This document shows positions 27,115 to 35,798 of a stretch of DNA of 64,000 nt, piece by piece (within the stretch, counting starts at the first letter, position 1; each line of letters begins with the position of its first letter). The notes beneath the pieces are model-generated. The model ran no database searches. It was given only the letters and a program-made list of their open reading frames with translations, and was not told the DNA's origin. The DNA lies in the NCBI RefSeq assembly GCF_030816965.1, contig NZ_JAUSYQ010000002.1, positions 4,559,001-4,623,000 on the forward strand. Reading direction: 5' to 3'. The position numbers and the translations under genes were made by a program. This DNA is from Streptomyces canus (GTDB taxonomy: Bacteria > Actinomycetota > Actinomycetes > Streptomycetales > Streptomycetaceae).

Positions 27115-28059
27115 GTGCTGAACGAAGTCGAGCGCTGGCTGGCCACGCGTTCCTGGTCCGTGACCGATCGCCCGCTGCACAGGATCATGGCGGCGAAGCG
27201 GGGCACGGGCCGGACGGTCAGTGTTGTCCTGCCCGCGCTCAACGAGGAGGAGACGGTCGGTGACATCGTCGCCGTGATCCGTCATGACCTCATGCAGCAG
27301 GTCCCGCTCGTCGACGAGATCGTCGTCGTCGACTCGGGATCGACCGACCGCACGTCCGAGGTCGCCGCCGCGGCCGGTGCGCGGGTCGTCCACCGCGACG
27401 ACATCCTCCCGCGCATACCTGCCGTGCCCGGCAAGGGCGAGGTCCTGTGGCGCTCCCTGCTCGCCACATCAGGGGACATCGTCTGTTTCATCGACGCCGA
27501 TCTGAAGGAGTTCTCCTCGGAATTCGTCTCCGGCATCGTCGGCCCGCTGCTCACCGACCCCGAGGTCGACCTGGTCAAGGGCATGTACGACCGTCCCCTG
27601 GGCGGCGCTGCCGGGCAGGGCGGCCGGGTCACCGAGCTCATGGCCCGTCCGCTGCTGAACATGCACTGGCCGCAGCTGGCCGGTTTCGTGCAGCCGCTGG
27701 GCGGCGAGTACGCGGCCCGGCGGTCGTTGCTGGAACAGCTCCCGTTCCCCGTCGGGTACGGGGTCGAGCTGGGCATGCTGGTCGACGCCCTGCATCTGGT
27801 GGGCCTGGACGCGCTCGCCCAGGTCGACGTCGGTGTGCGCAAGCACCGTCACCAGGACGGGCAGGCCCTGGGCCGGATGTCCGCCGCGATCTACCGCACC
27901 GCCCAGCTGAGGCTGGCCCGCGGCCATATGATCCGGCCCTCCCTCACCCAGTTCGAGCGGGGCCGGGACGGCTTCGAGCCGCGTACGTACTCCGTGGACA
28001 CGGAGGAACGGCCGCCGATGGTGGAGATCGCGGAGTACGCGAAGCGTAGGGTCGCGTGA
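27115..28059 (+). CDS. gpgS: Glucosyl-3-phosphoglycerate synthase
   Basis: This GT81-type glycosyltransferase joins glucose from a nucleotide sugar to 3-phosphoglycerate, the first step to glucosylglycerate, a compatible solute and precursor of polysaccharides. The 314-residue product has VVLPALNEEETVGDIVAVIR, VVDSGSTDRT, the metal-binding DADL and FPVGYGVELGMLVDALHL. GTG 27115 is chosen for AGGAG 9 nt upstream. The longer open frame overlaps the thrC leader. The gene is followed by otsA and otsB, so stress-solute genes cluster here. Confidence 0.92.
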   Translation: MLNEVERWLATRSWSVTDRPLHRIMAAKRGTGRTVSVVLPALNEEETVGDIVAVIRHDLMQQVPLVDEIVVVDSGSTDRTSEVAAAAGARVVHRDDILPRIPAVPGKGEVLWRSLLATSGDIVCFIDADLKEFSSEFVSGIVGPLLTDPEVDLVKGMYDRPLGGAAGQGGRVTELMARPLLNMHWPQLAGFVQPLGGEYAARRSLLEQLPFPVGYGVELGMLVDALHLVGLDALAQVDVGVRKHRHQDGQALGRMSAAIYRTAQLRLARGHMIRPSLTQFERGRDGFEPRTYSVDTEERPPMVEIAEYAKRRVA

Positions 28060-28154
28060 CGGACCGGGTGGCAGAACGGGGCGTTCCGTATACGCCCGCG
28101 CACTGAGCGCACCCGTACGTTTGAGCGTTTCCGGGCCGGGCTAGGTTGAGGCGT

Positions 28155-29561
28155 ATGGCTTCCACGTCTTCCGTGCAGGGTGCTGCCCAGGTGCTGGTCG
28201 CGTCCAACCGCGGCCCGGTCTCGTACGAGGTCAAGGAGGACGGTTCGCTGAGCCCCAAACGGGGTGGCGGCGGACTGGTCTCGGGGCTTTCGGTGATCGG
28301 TCCGGAGGCGGGCGCGCTGTGGGTGTGCTCGGCGCTGTCCGACGGCGACCGCGAGGCGGTACGGCAGGGGGTCGGCGAGGACGGCGTCCGCATGCTCGCC
28401 ATCCCGGCCGACGTGCACGCGGACGCGTACAACGGCATCGCGAACTCGGTCCTCTGGTTCGTCCACCATCTCCTGTACCAGACCCCGCTGGAGCCGGCCT
28501 TCGACGCGGAGTTCCGGCGGCAGTGGGGGTCGTACGAGACGTACAACCGCGCCTTCGCGGAGGCGCTCGCCGAGGAGGCGGCCGAGGGGGCGGCGGTCCT
28601 GGTCCAGGACTACCACCTGTGCCTGGTGCCGGGGATGCTCCGCGAGCTCCGTCCCGACCTGCGCATCGCCCACTTCTCGCACACGCCGTGGGCACCGGTG
28701 GACTACTTCCGGATGCTGCCGGACGACATCGCGTCCCAACTGCTGCGCGGCATGCTGGGCGCCGACCGGCTCGGTTTCCTCACCCGCCGCTGGGCGGACG
28801 CCTTCACGGCCTGCTGTACGGAGTTCGCGGACGGGCTCGGGGAGACCCGGATCGGGGTGCACGGGCTGGGCACGGACGCGGACTTCCTGCGCGCCCGCTC
28901 CCACGAGGCCGACGTCGAGGAGCGCATCGTCGACCTGCGCGAGGAGATCGGCGCGGGCCGCAAGACGATCGTCCGGGTCGACCGCACCGAACTGTCGAAG
29001 AACATCGTGCGCGGCCTGCTCTCCTACCGGCGGCTGCTGGAGTCGCGGCCGGAGTGGCGGGAGCGGGTCGTACACGTGGCGTTCGCGTATCCGTCGCGGC
29101 AGGACCTGGCGGTGTACCGGGACTACACGGCCGAGGTGCAGCGCGTGGCGGAGGAGATCAACTCCCAGTACGCGACGCCGGGTTGGACCCCGGTCGTGCT
29201 GCACGTCAAGGACGACTTCGCGCGCTCGCTGGCCGCGTACCGGCTGGCCGACGTGGCACTGGTCAACCCCATCCGGGACGGCATGAACCTGGTCGCGAAG
29301 GAGGTTCCGCTGGTGTCCGACGAGGGGTGCGCGCTGGTCCTGTCGCGGGAGGCCGGGGCGTTCGAGGAGCTCGGTGACGACGCGCTCGTGGTGAACCCGT
29401 ACGACGTGGAGCAGACGGCGGAGGCCCTGCACGAGGCCCTGACGATGCCGGCCCACGAACGGGCCGAACGCGCGAAGAGGCTCGCCGCGGCGGCGACGGC
29501 ACTGCCGCCGGCCCAGTGGTTCCTGGACCAACTGAACGCGCTGAAAGCGGTGGGTGGGTGA
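28155..29561 (+). CDS. otsA: Trehalose-6-phosphate synthase OtsA
   Basis: This GT20 enzyme makes trehalose-6-phosphate from a nucleotide-glucose (GDP- or UDP-glucose) and glucose-6-phosphate. The 468-residue product has the N-terminal VASNRGPVSYE, the GGGLVSGL donor loop, VLVQDYHLCLVPGML, RTELSKNIVRGL and the C-terminal NLVAKE motif that binds the donor. ATG 28155 is preceded by TAGGTT at 28142-28147, 7 nt away, so the mRNA is probably leaderless. OtsB follows after a repeat-filled 300-bp gap. Confidence 0.95.
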   Translation: MASTSSVQGAAQVLVASNRGPVSYEVKEDGSLSPKRGGGGLVSGLSVIGPEAGALWVCSALSDGDREAVRQGVGEDGVRMLAIPADVHADAYNGIANSVLWFVHHLLYQTPLEPAFDAEFRRQWGSYETYNRAFAEALAEEAAEGAAVLVQDYHLCLVPGMLRELRPDLRIAHFSHTPWAPVDYFRMLPDDIASQLLRGMLGADRLGFLTRRWADAFTACCTEFADGLGETRIGVHGLGTDADFLRARSHEADVEERIVDLREEIGAGRKTIVRVDRTELSKNIVRGLLSYRRLLESRPEWRERVVHVAFAYPSRQDLAVYRDYTAEVQRVAEEINSQYATPGWTPVVLHVKDDFARSLAAYRLADVALVNPIRDGMNLVAKEVPLVSDEGCALVLSREAGAFEELGDDALVVNPYDVEQTAEALHEALTMPAHERAERAKRLAAAATALPPAQWFLDQLNALKAVGG

Positions 29562-29570
29562 CCGCGGTGG

Positions 29571-29705
29571 AGCGCCTGAGCGCCGTGAGCGGTGACCCTG
29601 GTGAGCGGCCGAACGCCGTGAACGAGTGACCCTGGACAGCGGCCGAACGCCGTGAACGAGTGACCCCGGACAGCAGCCGAACGCCGTGAACGGGTGACCC
29701 TGAGA
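29571..29705. repeat. 34-bp tandem repeat between otsA and otsB
   Basis: Four units (29571-29603, 29604-29637, 29638-29671, 29672-29704) share the core CCGAACGCCGTGAACG and GTGACCC. Two central copies are almost identical and the first is diverged. The gap 29562-29859 holds only this array and then Gly/Pro-coding-like low-complexity (repeated GGCCACC and CGACTG words at 29730-29830). Confidence 0.85.
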
Positions 29706-29859
29706 GCGGCGACTGCGCCGCCAGGCGACTGGCCGACTGCGCCAACCGGGCCACCCGGCCACCTGGCCACCCGGCCACCAGCCGACTGCGGCCACTGACC
29801 GATGCCCCGACTGCCTCGACTGTCTCGACTGCCGAACTTCACCCCCGGAGAGGGATCCC

Positions 29860-30702
29860 ATGAGCAGCCACACCGACCCCGGCGCCCTGCCGAGCCCGGC
29901 GACGCCCGTCGGGCGGGACGGCCTGCGCGCGCTTCTCGCGGAGCCGCAGCGGGCGGTCATCGGGCTCGACTTCGATGGCACGCTGGCGCCGATCGTGGCG
30001 GACCCGGAGCGGGCGCGGGCGCATCCCGAGGCGGTGGCCGTCCTCGCCGCCCTGGCACCGAAGGTGGCCTCCGTCGCGGTGATCACCGGCCGCCCGGCCG
30101 AGATCGCGGTCCGCTACGGCGGCTTCGCGGGCGTCCCCGGTCTGGAGCACCTGACGGTCCTCGGCCACTACGGCGCGGAACGCTGGGACGCGGTGACGGG
30201 CGAGGTCACGGCGCCCGAACCGCACCCGGGCGTGGCCGCGGTCCGTGCCGAGCTGCCGGAGCTCCTCGACAAAACCGGCGCCTGGATCGAGGAGAAGGGC
30301 GGCCGGGCGGTGGCGGTCCACACCCGCCGGGCCCCGGACCCCCAGGCCGCCTTCGACGCCCTGCGCACCCCCCTCACCGACCTGGCCACCCGGCACGGCC
30401 TGATCGTCGAACCGGGCCGGCTGGTCCTGGAGCTGCGTCCCCCGGGCATGGACAAGGGCGTGGCCCTCCTGACCCATGTCCGCGAACTGGCCGCCACGTC
30501 CGTCCTCTACGGCGGTGACGACCTGGGTGACCTCCCGGCCTTCTCCGCGGTCGACGACCTCCGCGCCACCGGCACCCCCGGCCTCCTGGTCTGCAGCGGC
30601 AGCGACGAGGTGACGGAACTGCGTAAACGGGCGGACCTGGTGGTGGACGGCCCGGGCGGCGTGGTGAGCCTGCTGCGCGCCCTGGCGGAACGGCTCACCT
30701 GA
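29860..30702 (+). CDS. otsB: Trehalose-6-phosphate phosphatase OtsB
   Basis: This HAD-superfamily enzyme dephosphorylates trehalose-6-phosphate to trehalose. The 280-residue product has motif I LDFDGTLAPI, motif II VITGRPAE, GHYGAERWD, MDKGVALL and the acidic YGGDDLGD. ATG 29860 is preceded by GGAGAGGG. It belongs functionally with otsA. The tandem repeats between them may separate their expression. Confidence 0.94.
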   Translation: MSSHTDPGALPSPATPVGRDGLRALLAEPQRAVIGLDFDGTLAPIVADPERARAHPEAVAVLAALAPKVASVAVITGRPAEIAVRYGGFAGVPGLEHLTVLGHYGAERWDAVTGEVTAPEPHPGVAAVRAELPELLDKTGAWIEEKGGRAVAVHTRRAPDPQAAFDALRTPLTDLATRHGLIVEPGRLVLELRPPGMDKGVALLTHVRELAATSVLYGGDDLGDLPAFSAVDDLRATGTPGLLVCSGSDEVTELRKRADLVVDGPGGVVSLLRALAERLT

Positions 30703-30715
30703 CCCTCACCCGCCC

Positions 30716-30949
30716 TCAGCGTTCCTGCCGCCGCGCCTCCCGGACCCGGCGCAGACGGTTCACCGTCACCGGGTCGAAGGCCAGGGCGCGCTCGTCGTCC
30801 AGCAGCGCGTTCAGCAACTGGTAGTAGCGGACCGGTGCCAGCCCCAGCTCCTCCCGTATCGCCCGCTCCTTGGCGCCGGGCCCCGGGAAGCCGCGGCGCT
30901 CCAGGGCGAGGATGTCCCGCTCCCTGCGGTCCAGCTCCGGATGCTCCAT
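30716..30949 (-). CDS. DUF3263 domain protein
   Basis: The 77-residue protein is a DUF3263 helix-turn-helix-like domain (RERDILALERRGFPGPGAKE, LGLAPVRYYQLLNALLDDER) common in actinobacteria and of unknown role. ATG 30949 is chosen because TACGGT lies 7 nt upstream, fitting a leaderless transcript. The GTG at 30973 is an alternative. It converges on otsB and is upstream of the solute-binding protein stop by 33 nt, on the same strand. Confidence 0.85.
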   Translation of the reverse strand: MEHPELDRRERDILALERRGFPGPGAKERAIREELGLAPVRYYQLLNALLDDERALAFDPVTVNRLRRVREARRQER

Positions 30950-30982
30950 GTCCGGAACCGTAACGCCCGCCACTGACAGCGA

Positions 30983-32260
30983 CTACTCCGCCTTCTGCGC
31001 GGTCAGCTGCAGCGCGCGCAGCACCTCAGACGGGCTCCCGCCCGAACTCACCGCCGACCCGATCTGCTTCTTCACGGCCGCGCTGACCGAGGCCCAGGAC
31101 GTCTTGCCGACCGGAGGCAGCTCGGAGTTGGGCAGCGCGTCGAGGAAGGGCTTGAGGTCGGCGTCCCGGGAGGCCCGGCTCATGACCGAGGACGCGGAGT
31201 TGGTCACCGGCAGCAGGTCGTACTCCCGGGAGAACGCGAGCACGTTCTTCTCGCTGTACACGAAGTCGAGGAAGTCGCCCACCTGCTCGGCGTGCCCGTT
31301 CTGCTTGAAGGCCATCATCCAGTCGGCCACGCCCATGGAGTTCTTGGTCTCCCCGTGGGCGCCGGGCATGGGCACCATCCCGAACTTCACCCCCTTCTCG
31401 GCAGCGATCTTCATCAGCGAGGGGTGCCCGTTGAGCATCCCGACGTCCCCGGCGGCGAACGCGGAGAACGCGGCGGCCCGGTTGAGGTTCTCGGGCGCGA
31501 CCGGCCCGGTCAGCCCCTTGCCGACGAGGTCCTCCTTGAGCCAGGTCAGCGTCGTGACGTTCTCGACGGAGTCGATGGCGTACGTCCCGACGGAGTCGAT
31601 GTATCCGCCGCCCCCGCTCAGCAGCCACTGCATGGTCTCGGCCTGCGCCTCCTCAGGACCGAGGGGCAGCGCGTACGGGTACTTCACGCCGTCCGCCTTG
31701 AGCGCCTCGGCGTCCGCGGCGAGCTGCTTCCACGTTGTCGGCGGGGTGAGTCCGGCGTCGGCGAAGAGGGTCTTGTTGTAGAAGAGCAGCCGGGTGGACG
31801 CGGCGAACGGCATGCCGTACTGCATCCCGTTGATCCGCCCCGCCGAGGCCAGCTGCGCGACGAAGTCGGCCTGCTCCCGGATCCCGATCAGGTCGTCGGC
31901 CTTGTACAGCAGCCCCTTGTCCGCGTAGTCGGCGTACGCGCCGATCTGCGCCATGTCGGGTGCCTTCCCGGCGTCGACCAGCTCCTTGACCTTGCGGTCC
32001 ACGTCCGTCCAGGAGTACACGCTGACGTCGATCCTCACGCCGGGGTGCGCGGCCTCGTACTCCTTGACGAGCTTGTCCCAGTACTTCTGGGAGCTGTTGG
32101 CCGAGCTGTCGCCGTAGTCGGCGGCGACCAGCCTCAGCGTCACCTCGTCCGTCCCGCTCCCCAGCCCGCAGCCGCCGAGGACCGCCGTCATGCCCAGCGC
32201 GGACACCGCCGCGATCGTTCCCGTCCTACGCCGCCGCACCGACAACCGCCCCACACTCAT
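30983..32260 (-). CDS. Sugar ABC transporter solute-binding lipoprotein
   Basis: The 425-residue protein has a signal peptide with lipobox LGGC near residue 30, followed by a family 1 solute-binding protein (LRLVAADYGDSSANSSQKYW, YGMPFAASTRLLFYNKTLF). It would be anchored on the outer face of the membrane to capture sugars, probably amino sugars given the two DasR-like sites that separate it from nagK. No permease is nearby, so it must work with permeases elsewhere. MsiK (61.3 kb) is a likely ATPase. ATG 32260 with GAAAG upstream is preferred; ATG 32287 is possible. Confidence 0.9.
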   Translation of the reverse strand: MSVGRLSVRRRRTGTIAAVSALGMTAVLGGCGLGSGTDEVTLRLVAADYGDSSANSSQKYWDKLVKEYEAAHPGVRIDVSVYSWTDVDRKVKELVDAGKAPDMAQIGAYADYADKGLLYKADDLIGIREQADFVAQLASAGRINGMQYGMPFAASTRLLFYNKTLFADAGLTPPTTWKQLAADAEALKADGVKYPYALPLGPEEAQAETMQWLLSGGGGYIDSVGTYAIDSVENVTTLTWLKEDLVGKGLTGPVAPENLNRAAAFSAFAAGDVGMLNGHPSLMKIAAEKGVKFGMVPMPGAHGETKNSMGVADWMMAFKQNGHAEQVGDFLDFVYSEKNVLAFSREYDLLPVTNSASSVMSRASRDADLKPFLDALPNSELPPVGKTSWASVSAAVKKQIGSAVSSGGSPSEVLRALQLTAQKAE

Positions 32261-32297
32261 GTTCGAAACTTTCGAAAAGTCATACATATCTCGGACG

Positions 32298-32331
32298 TAA
32301 GGTCTACACCACGCGAGTGGACTAGACCTCT
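32298..32331. promoter_or_regulatory. Two DasR-like operators between SBP and nagK
   Basis: AGTGGACTAGACCTCT (32316-32331) matches 14 of 16 consensus positions. TAAGGTCTACACCACG (32298-32313) matches about 11. They lie between the divergent solute-binding protein gene and nagK, so both directions would be repressed by DasR and released by amino-sugar phosphates. Confidence 0.8.
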
Positions 32332-32358
32332 TGCGGGTCGAAGGGCCACACTGTCCTT

Positions 32359-33303
32359 GTGAGACATGTCATCGCCCTCGACGTGGGCGGCACCGGGATG
32401 AAGGCGGCCTTGGTCGGCGCGGGCGGCGAGCTCCTGCACCAGGCGCGCCGGGCGACCGGCCGCGACCGCGGCCCCGACGCGGTCGTCGACGGCATCCTCG
32501 ACTTCGCCGTCGAGCTGCGCGGGTACGGCATCGAGCACCTCGGCGCCCCCGCGCTCGCGGCCGGCGTCGCCGTGCCCGGCATCGTCGACGAGGAGCAGGG
32601 CATCGCTGCCTACTCCGCCAACCTGGGCTGGCGGGACCTCCCGCTGCGCGGGCTGCTCACCGACCGCCTCGGAGGCGTCCCGGTCGCCCTCGGCCACGAC
32701 GTCCGCACCGGCGGCCTCGCGGAGGGCCGCATCGGCGCAGGCAAGGGCGCCGACCGCTTCCTCTTCGTCCCCCTGGGAACCGGCATCGCGGGCGCGATCG
32801 GCATCGCGGGGCGGGTGGAGTCGGGCGCCCACGGCTTCGCGGGCGAGATCGGCCACATCGTCGTACGCCCGGGCGGCACGCCCTGCCCATGCGGCCAGCG
32901 GGGCTGCCTGGAGCGGTACGCCTCCGCGGCGGCCGTGTCGCAGGCGTGGTCGGACGCCACCGGCGACCCTCACACGGACGCGGCGGACTGCGCGAAGGCG
33001 GTGGACGGCGGGGACCCGAAAGCCCGGGAGGTCTGGCAGAACGCCGTGGACGCCCTGGCCGACGGCCTGGTCACCGCGCTCACCCTCCTGGACCCCCGCA
33101 CCCTGATCATCGGTGGCGGCCTGGCGGAGGCGGGGGACACCCTGTTCACACCCCTGCGGGAGGCGGTCCGCCGACGGGTCACCTTCCAGAAGCTGCCGAC
33201 GATCGTCCCCGCGGCCCTGGGCGACACGGCGGGATGCCTGGGCGCGGGCCTGCTGGCCTGGGATCTCCTGGACAACACCGACGGTACGGAGGTAACCCCC
33301 TGA
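32359..33303 (+). CDS. nagK: ROK-family N-acetylglucosamine kinase
   Basis: The 314-residue ROK kinase has the ATP-binding start VIALDVGGTGMKAAL and the zinc/substrate signature GHIVVRPGGTPCPCGQRGCL followed by ERY (about 172-195). The genomic position next to nagA and behind DasR-like sites points to GlcNAc kinase, which makes GlcNAc-6-phosphate. GTG 32359 starts the gene. Its stop overlaps the possible nagA ATG at 33303 in TGATG. Confidence 0.88.
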   Translation: MRHVIALDVGGTGMKAALVGAGGELLHQARRATGRDRGPDAVVDGILDFAVELRGYGIEHLGAPALAAGVAVPGIVDEEQGIAAYSANLGWRDLPLRGLLTDRLGGVPVALGHDVRTGGLAEGRIGAGKGADRFLFVPLGTGIAGAIGIAGRVESGAHGFAGEIGHIVVRPGGTPCPCGQRGCLERYASAAAVSQAWSDATGDPHTDAADCAKAVDGGDPKAREVWQNAVDALADGLVTALTLLDPRTLIIGGGLAEAGDTLFTPLREAVRRRVTFQKLPTIVPAALGDTAGCLGAGLLAWDLLDNTDGTEVTP

Positions 33304-34541
33304 TGGCAGCCCAGCCAGGGGCGCGGGACGGCGCTGAATGTGCGGCTACCGCCGCGCGAGCGCGACCAGCCACGACGCTCCCGCACCCCGCAACGGACGG
33401 AACCCCCTTGGTGCTCTCCGGCGCCGACGTGGTCCTGCCCACGGGAACGGTCAAGAACGGCCAAGTTGTCATCGAGGGCACGCGCATCACCGGTACCGCC
33501 CCGGAGAACGCCCAGGTCATCGACGTAACCAACCACTGGCTGGTCCCCGGCTTCGTCGACATCCACAACCACGGCGGCGGCGGAGCCTCGTTCACCTCAG
33601 GCACCGCGGACGACGTGGTCACCGGCATCCGCACCCACCAGAACCACGGCACCACCACCCTCGTCGCCTCCACCGTCACCGGCGACATGGACTTCCTCGC
33701 CCAGCGAGCCGGTCTGCTGAGCGAACTCGCCGAGCAGGGCGACATCGCCGGCATCCACTTCGAGGGCCCGTTCATCTCCCCCTGCCGCAAGGGCGCGCAC
33801 TCGGAGAACCTCCTGCGCCACCCCGACCCGGCGGAGGTCCGCAAGCTGGTCGACGCGGCTCGCGGACAGGCGAAGATGGTCACGCTCGCCACCGAACTCC
33901 CCGGCGGCATCGACTCCGTACGGCTCCTCGCCGAGCACGGCGTCATCGCGGCGATCGGGCACACGGACGCGACGTACGAGCAGACCCTCGAGGCCATCGA
34001 CGCGGGCGCCACCGTGGCCACCCACCTCTTCAACGCGATGCCGCCGCTCGGCCACCGCGCCCCCGGCCCCATCGCCGCCCTCCTGGAGGACGAGCGGATC
34101 ACGGTCGAGCTGATCAACGACGGCACGCATCTGCACCCGGCCGCACTGCAACTCGCGTTCCACCACGCGGCGGCACACCGCGTCGCGTTCATCACGGACG
34201 CCATGGACGCGGCCGGCTTCGGCGACGGCCGTTACATGCTCGGTCCCCTGGAGGTCGAGGTCAGCGAGGGAGTCGCCCGGCTCGTGGAGGGCGGTTCGAT
34301 CGCGGGATCGACGCTCACCCTGGATCGCGCCTTCAAGCGGGCGGTGTCCGTCGACCGGCTCCCCGTCGAGGACGTGGTCGCGGCGATCTCCGCCAACCCG
34401 GCCCGTCTGCTGGGCATGTCCGACCGCATCGGCTCACTGGAGCCCGGCAAGGACGCCGACCTGGTCCTCCTCGACCATCAATTCGACCTCAAGGGCGTCA
34501 TGCGCCGGGGAGAATGGGTGGTCGATCCCCAACTGGGCTGA
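33303..34541 (+). CDS. nagA: N-acetylglucosamine-6-phosphate deacetylase NagA
   Basis: NagA removes acetate from GlcNAc-6-phosphate to give glucosamine-6-phosphate. The core shows the metal motif DIHNHGGGG, the ligand Glu in HFEGPFISP, GHTDATYEQ and the catalytic Asp in ITDAMDAAGF. Start choice is open. ATG 33303 overlaps the nagK stop and gives 412 residues, but the first 36 codons look like a common Streptomyces intergenic repeat. GTG 33411 (377 codons) or TTG 33408 would start at the conserved VLSGADVVLPTG and match the usual length near 380. The pair nagK-nagA is an operon either way. Confidence 0.94.
   Translation: MAAQPGARDGAECAATAARARPATTLPHPATDGTPLVLSGADVVLPTGTVKNGQVVIEGTRITGTAPENAQVIDVTNHWLVPGFVDIHNHGGGGASFTSGTADDVVTGIRTHQNHGTTTLVASTVTGDMDFLAQRAGLLSELAEQGDIAGIHFEGPFISPCRKGAHSENLLRHPDPAEVRKLVDAARGQAKMVTLATELPGGIDSVRLLAEHGVIAAIGHTDATYEQTLEAIDAGATVATHLFNAMPPLGHRAPGPIAALLEDERITVELINDGTHLHPAALQLAFHHAAAHRVAFITDAMDAAGFGDGRYMLGPLEVEVSEGVARLVEGGSIAGSTLTLDRAFKRAVSVDRLPVEDVVAAISANPARLLGMSDRIGSLEPGKDADLVLLDHQFDLKGVMRRGEWVVDPQLG
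33307..33391. repeat. Streptomyces intergenic repeat at nagK-nagA junction
   Basis: The stretch contains GGGGCGCGGG, GAATGTGCGGCT and GCGCGACCAGCCACGACG. I recall these words as one frequently repeated Streptomyces intergenic element. It lies exactly between the nagK stop and the conserved start of NagA. Confidence 0.5.
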
Positions 34542-34619
34542 TGTGTCCCGCTGTTGGGCCCGGCGGCAGCCTGGGAGACTGGACGGGCACATTCTGTCTT
34601 TCGGGGGAGGTCGGCCCAG

Positions 34620-35549
34620 GTGATCCTCACCGTCACGCTGAACACCGCTCTCGACATCACCTATCGCGTACCGTCGCTGCGGCCGCACGCCAGCCACCGG
34701 GTCACCGAGGTCACCGAACGCCCCGGGGGCAAGGGCCTGAACGTGGCCCGGGTGCTGGCCGCGCTCGGCCACGAGGTGACGGTCACCGGGTTCACCGGCG
34801 GCGCCACGGGCCGCATGGTCCAGGACCGGCTCACCGCCGTACCGGGCCTGGTGGACGCGCTCGTCCCGGTCGCCGGACCGACCCGGCGCACGATCGCCGT
34901 GGTGGACGAACAGTCCGGCGACACCACCCAGCTCAACGAGCCGGGCCCGACGGTGACGCCGGCGGAGTGGTCGGCCTTCCAGGAGGCGTACGGGGATCTC
35001 GTCCCGTCGGTCTCGGCGGTGGCCCTGTGCGGGAGTCTGCCGCCGGGGGTGCCGGTGGGGGCGTACGCGGGCCTGATCCGCACGGCGAAGGCGGCCGGGG
35101 TGCCGGTCCTGCTGGACACCAGCGGAGAGGCACTGCGCCGCGGGGTCGCCGCCCGCCCGGACATCCTCAAGCCGAACGCCGACGAACTGTCCGAACTGAC
35201 CGGCTCCCACGAGCCGTTGCGCGCGACGCAGGACGCCCGCCGCAGGGGCGCGCAGTCCGTGATCGCGTCCTTGGGCAAGGAGGGCCTCCTCGCCGCGACT
35301 CCCGAGGGCCGCTGGCGCGCCGCTCCCCCGACTCCTGTCCAGGGCAATCCGACGGGGGCCGGCGACTCGGCGGTGGCGGGCCTGCTGTCGGGTCTGGCGG
35401 AGCGACTGCCCTGGCCGGACCGGCTGTCCCGGGCGGTCGCCCTGTCCGCCGCGACCGTACTGGCCCCGGTGGCGGGCGAGTTCGACCGCGCGGCCTACGA
35501 GGAACTGCTGGCCCGGGTCACGGTCACGGGTGAGGTCAGCGCGGCGTGA
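34620..35549 (+). CDS. PfkB-family sugar kinase (1-phosphofructokinase/LacC-like)
   Basis: The 309-residue protein is a ribokinase/PfkB kinase of the 1-phosphofructokinase or tagatose-6-phosphate kinase group. It has TVTLNTALDITY at the start, RPGGKGLNVARVLAALG and the catalytic GNPTGAGDSAVAGL near residue 245. It lies 78 nt after nagA and could act on a phosphosugar of the amino-sugar route, but the substrate is not decided. GTG 34620 follows GGGGGAGG by 9 nt. Confidence 0.88.
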   Translation: MILTVTLNTALDITYRVPSLRPHASHRVTEVTERPGGKGLNVARVLAALGHEVTVTGFTGGATGRMVQDRLTAVPGLVDALVPVAGPTRRTIAVVDEQSGDTTQLNEPGPTVTPAEWSAFQEAYGDLVPSVSAVALCGSLPPGVPVGAYAGLIRTAKAAGVPVLLDTSGEALRRGVAARPDILKPNADELSELTGSHEPLRATQDARRRGAQSVIASLGKEGLLAATPEGRWRAAPPTPVQGNPTGAGDSAVAGLLSGLAERLPWPDRLSRAVALSAATVLAPVAGEFDRAAYEELLARVTVTGEVSAA

Positions 35550-35617
35550 GCCCGGCTACGACCGGAAGTCGACTGTGCCCGTCCTGCGTGACGCCTAAGA
35601 TCATCGGCGACCAATGA

Positions 35618-35734
35618 TCTACCTCTCACACGTGCTGGTCTGGTGGTCCTTCCGGCGACGACTGGTACAAGGTCCATTGGGCTGGCAAAACTGGCTGGGT
35701 TGCCGCCAGGTGCGTCGAAGTCGGACGCATCTGA
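35618..35734 (+). pseudogene. Remnant of a bacterial SH3-domain protein
   Basis: Between in-frame stops, 38 codons without a start encode PSGDDWYKVHWAGKTGWV and AARCVEV, the C-terminal part of a bacterial SH3 (SH3_3) domain. The rest of the gene is absent. The nearby terminator at 35749-35782 may have belonged to it. Confidence 0.6.
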
Positions 35735-35748
35735 CAGCGCTGAACATG

Positions 35749-35782
35749 ACGGCCGCCGGAGTGCAGACACTCCGGCGGCCGT
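35749..35782. terminator. Bidirectional terminator
   Basis: A perfect 14-bp GC-rich stem (35749-35762 with 35769-35782), 6-nt loop, followed by TTTC on the plus strand. It also lies 17 nt past the stop of the minus-strand gene at 35799. Confidence 0.85.
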
Positions 35783-35798
35783 TTCAGGCGTGCACGAA

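Noticed and set aside
32331..33302. Fusion of NagA with an upstream 300-codon frame
   Set aside because: The upstream part is another frame over nagK; nagK fits the ROK family fully.
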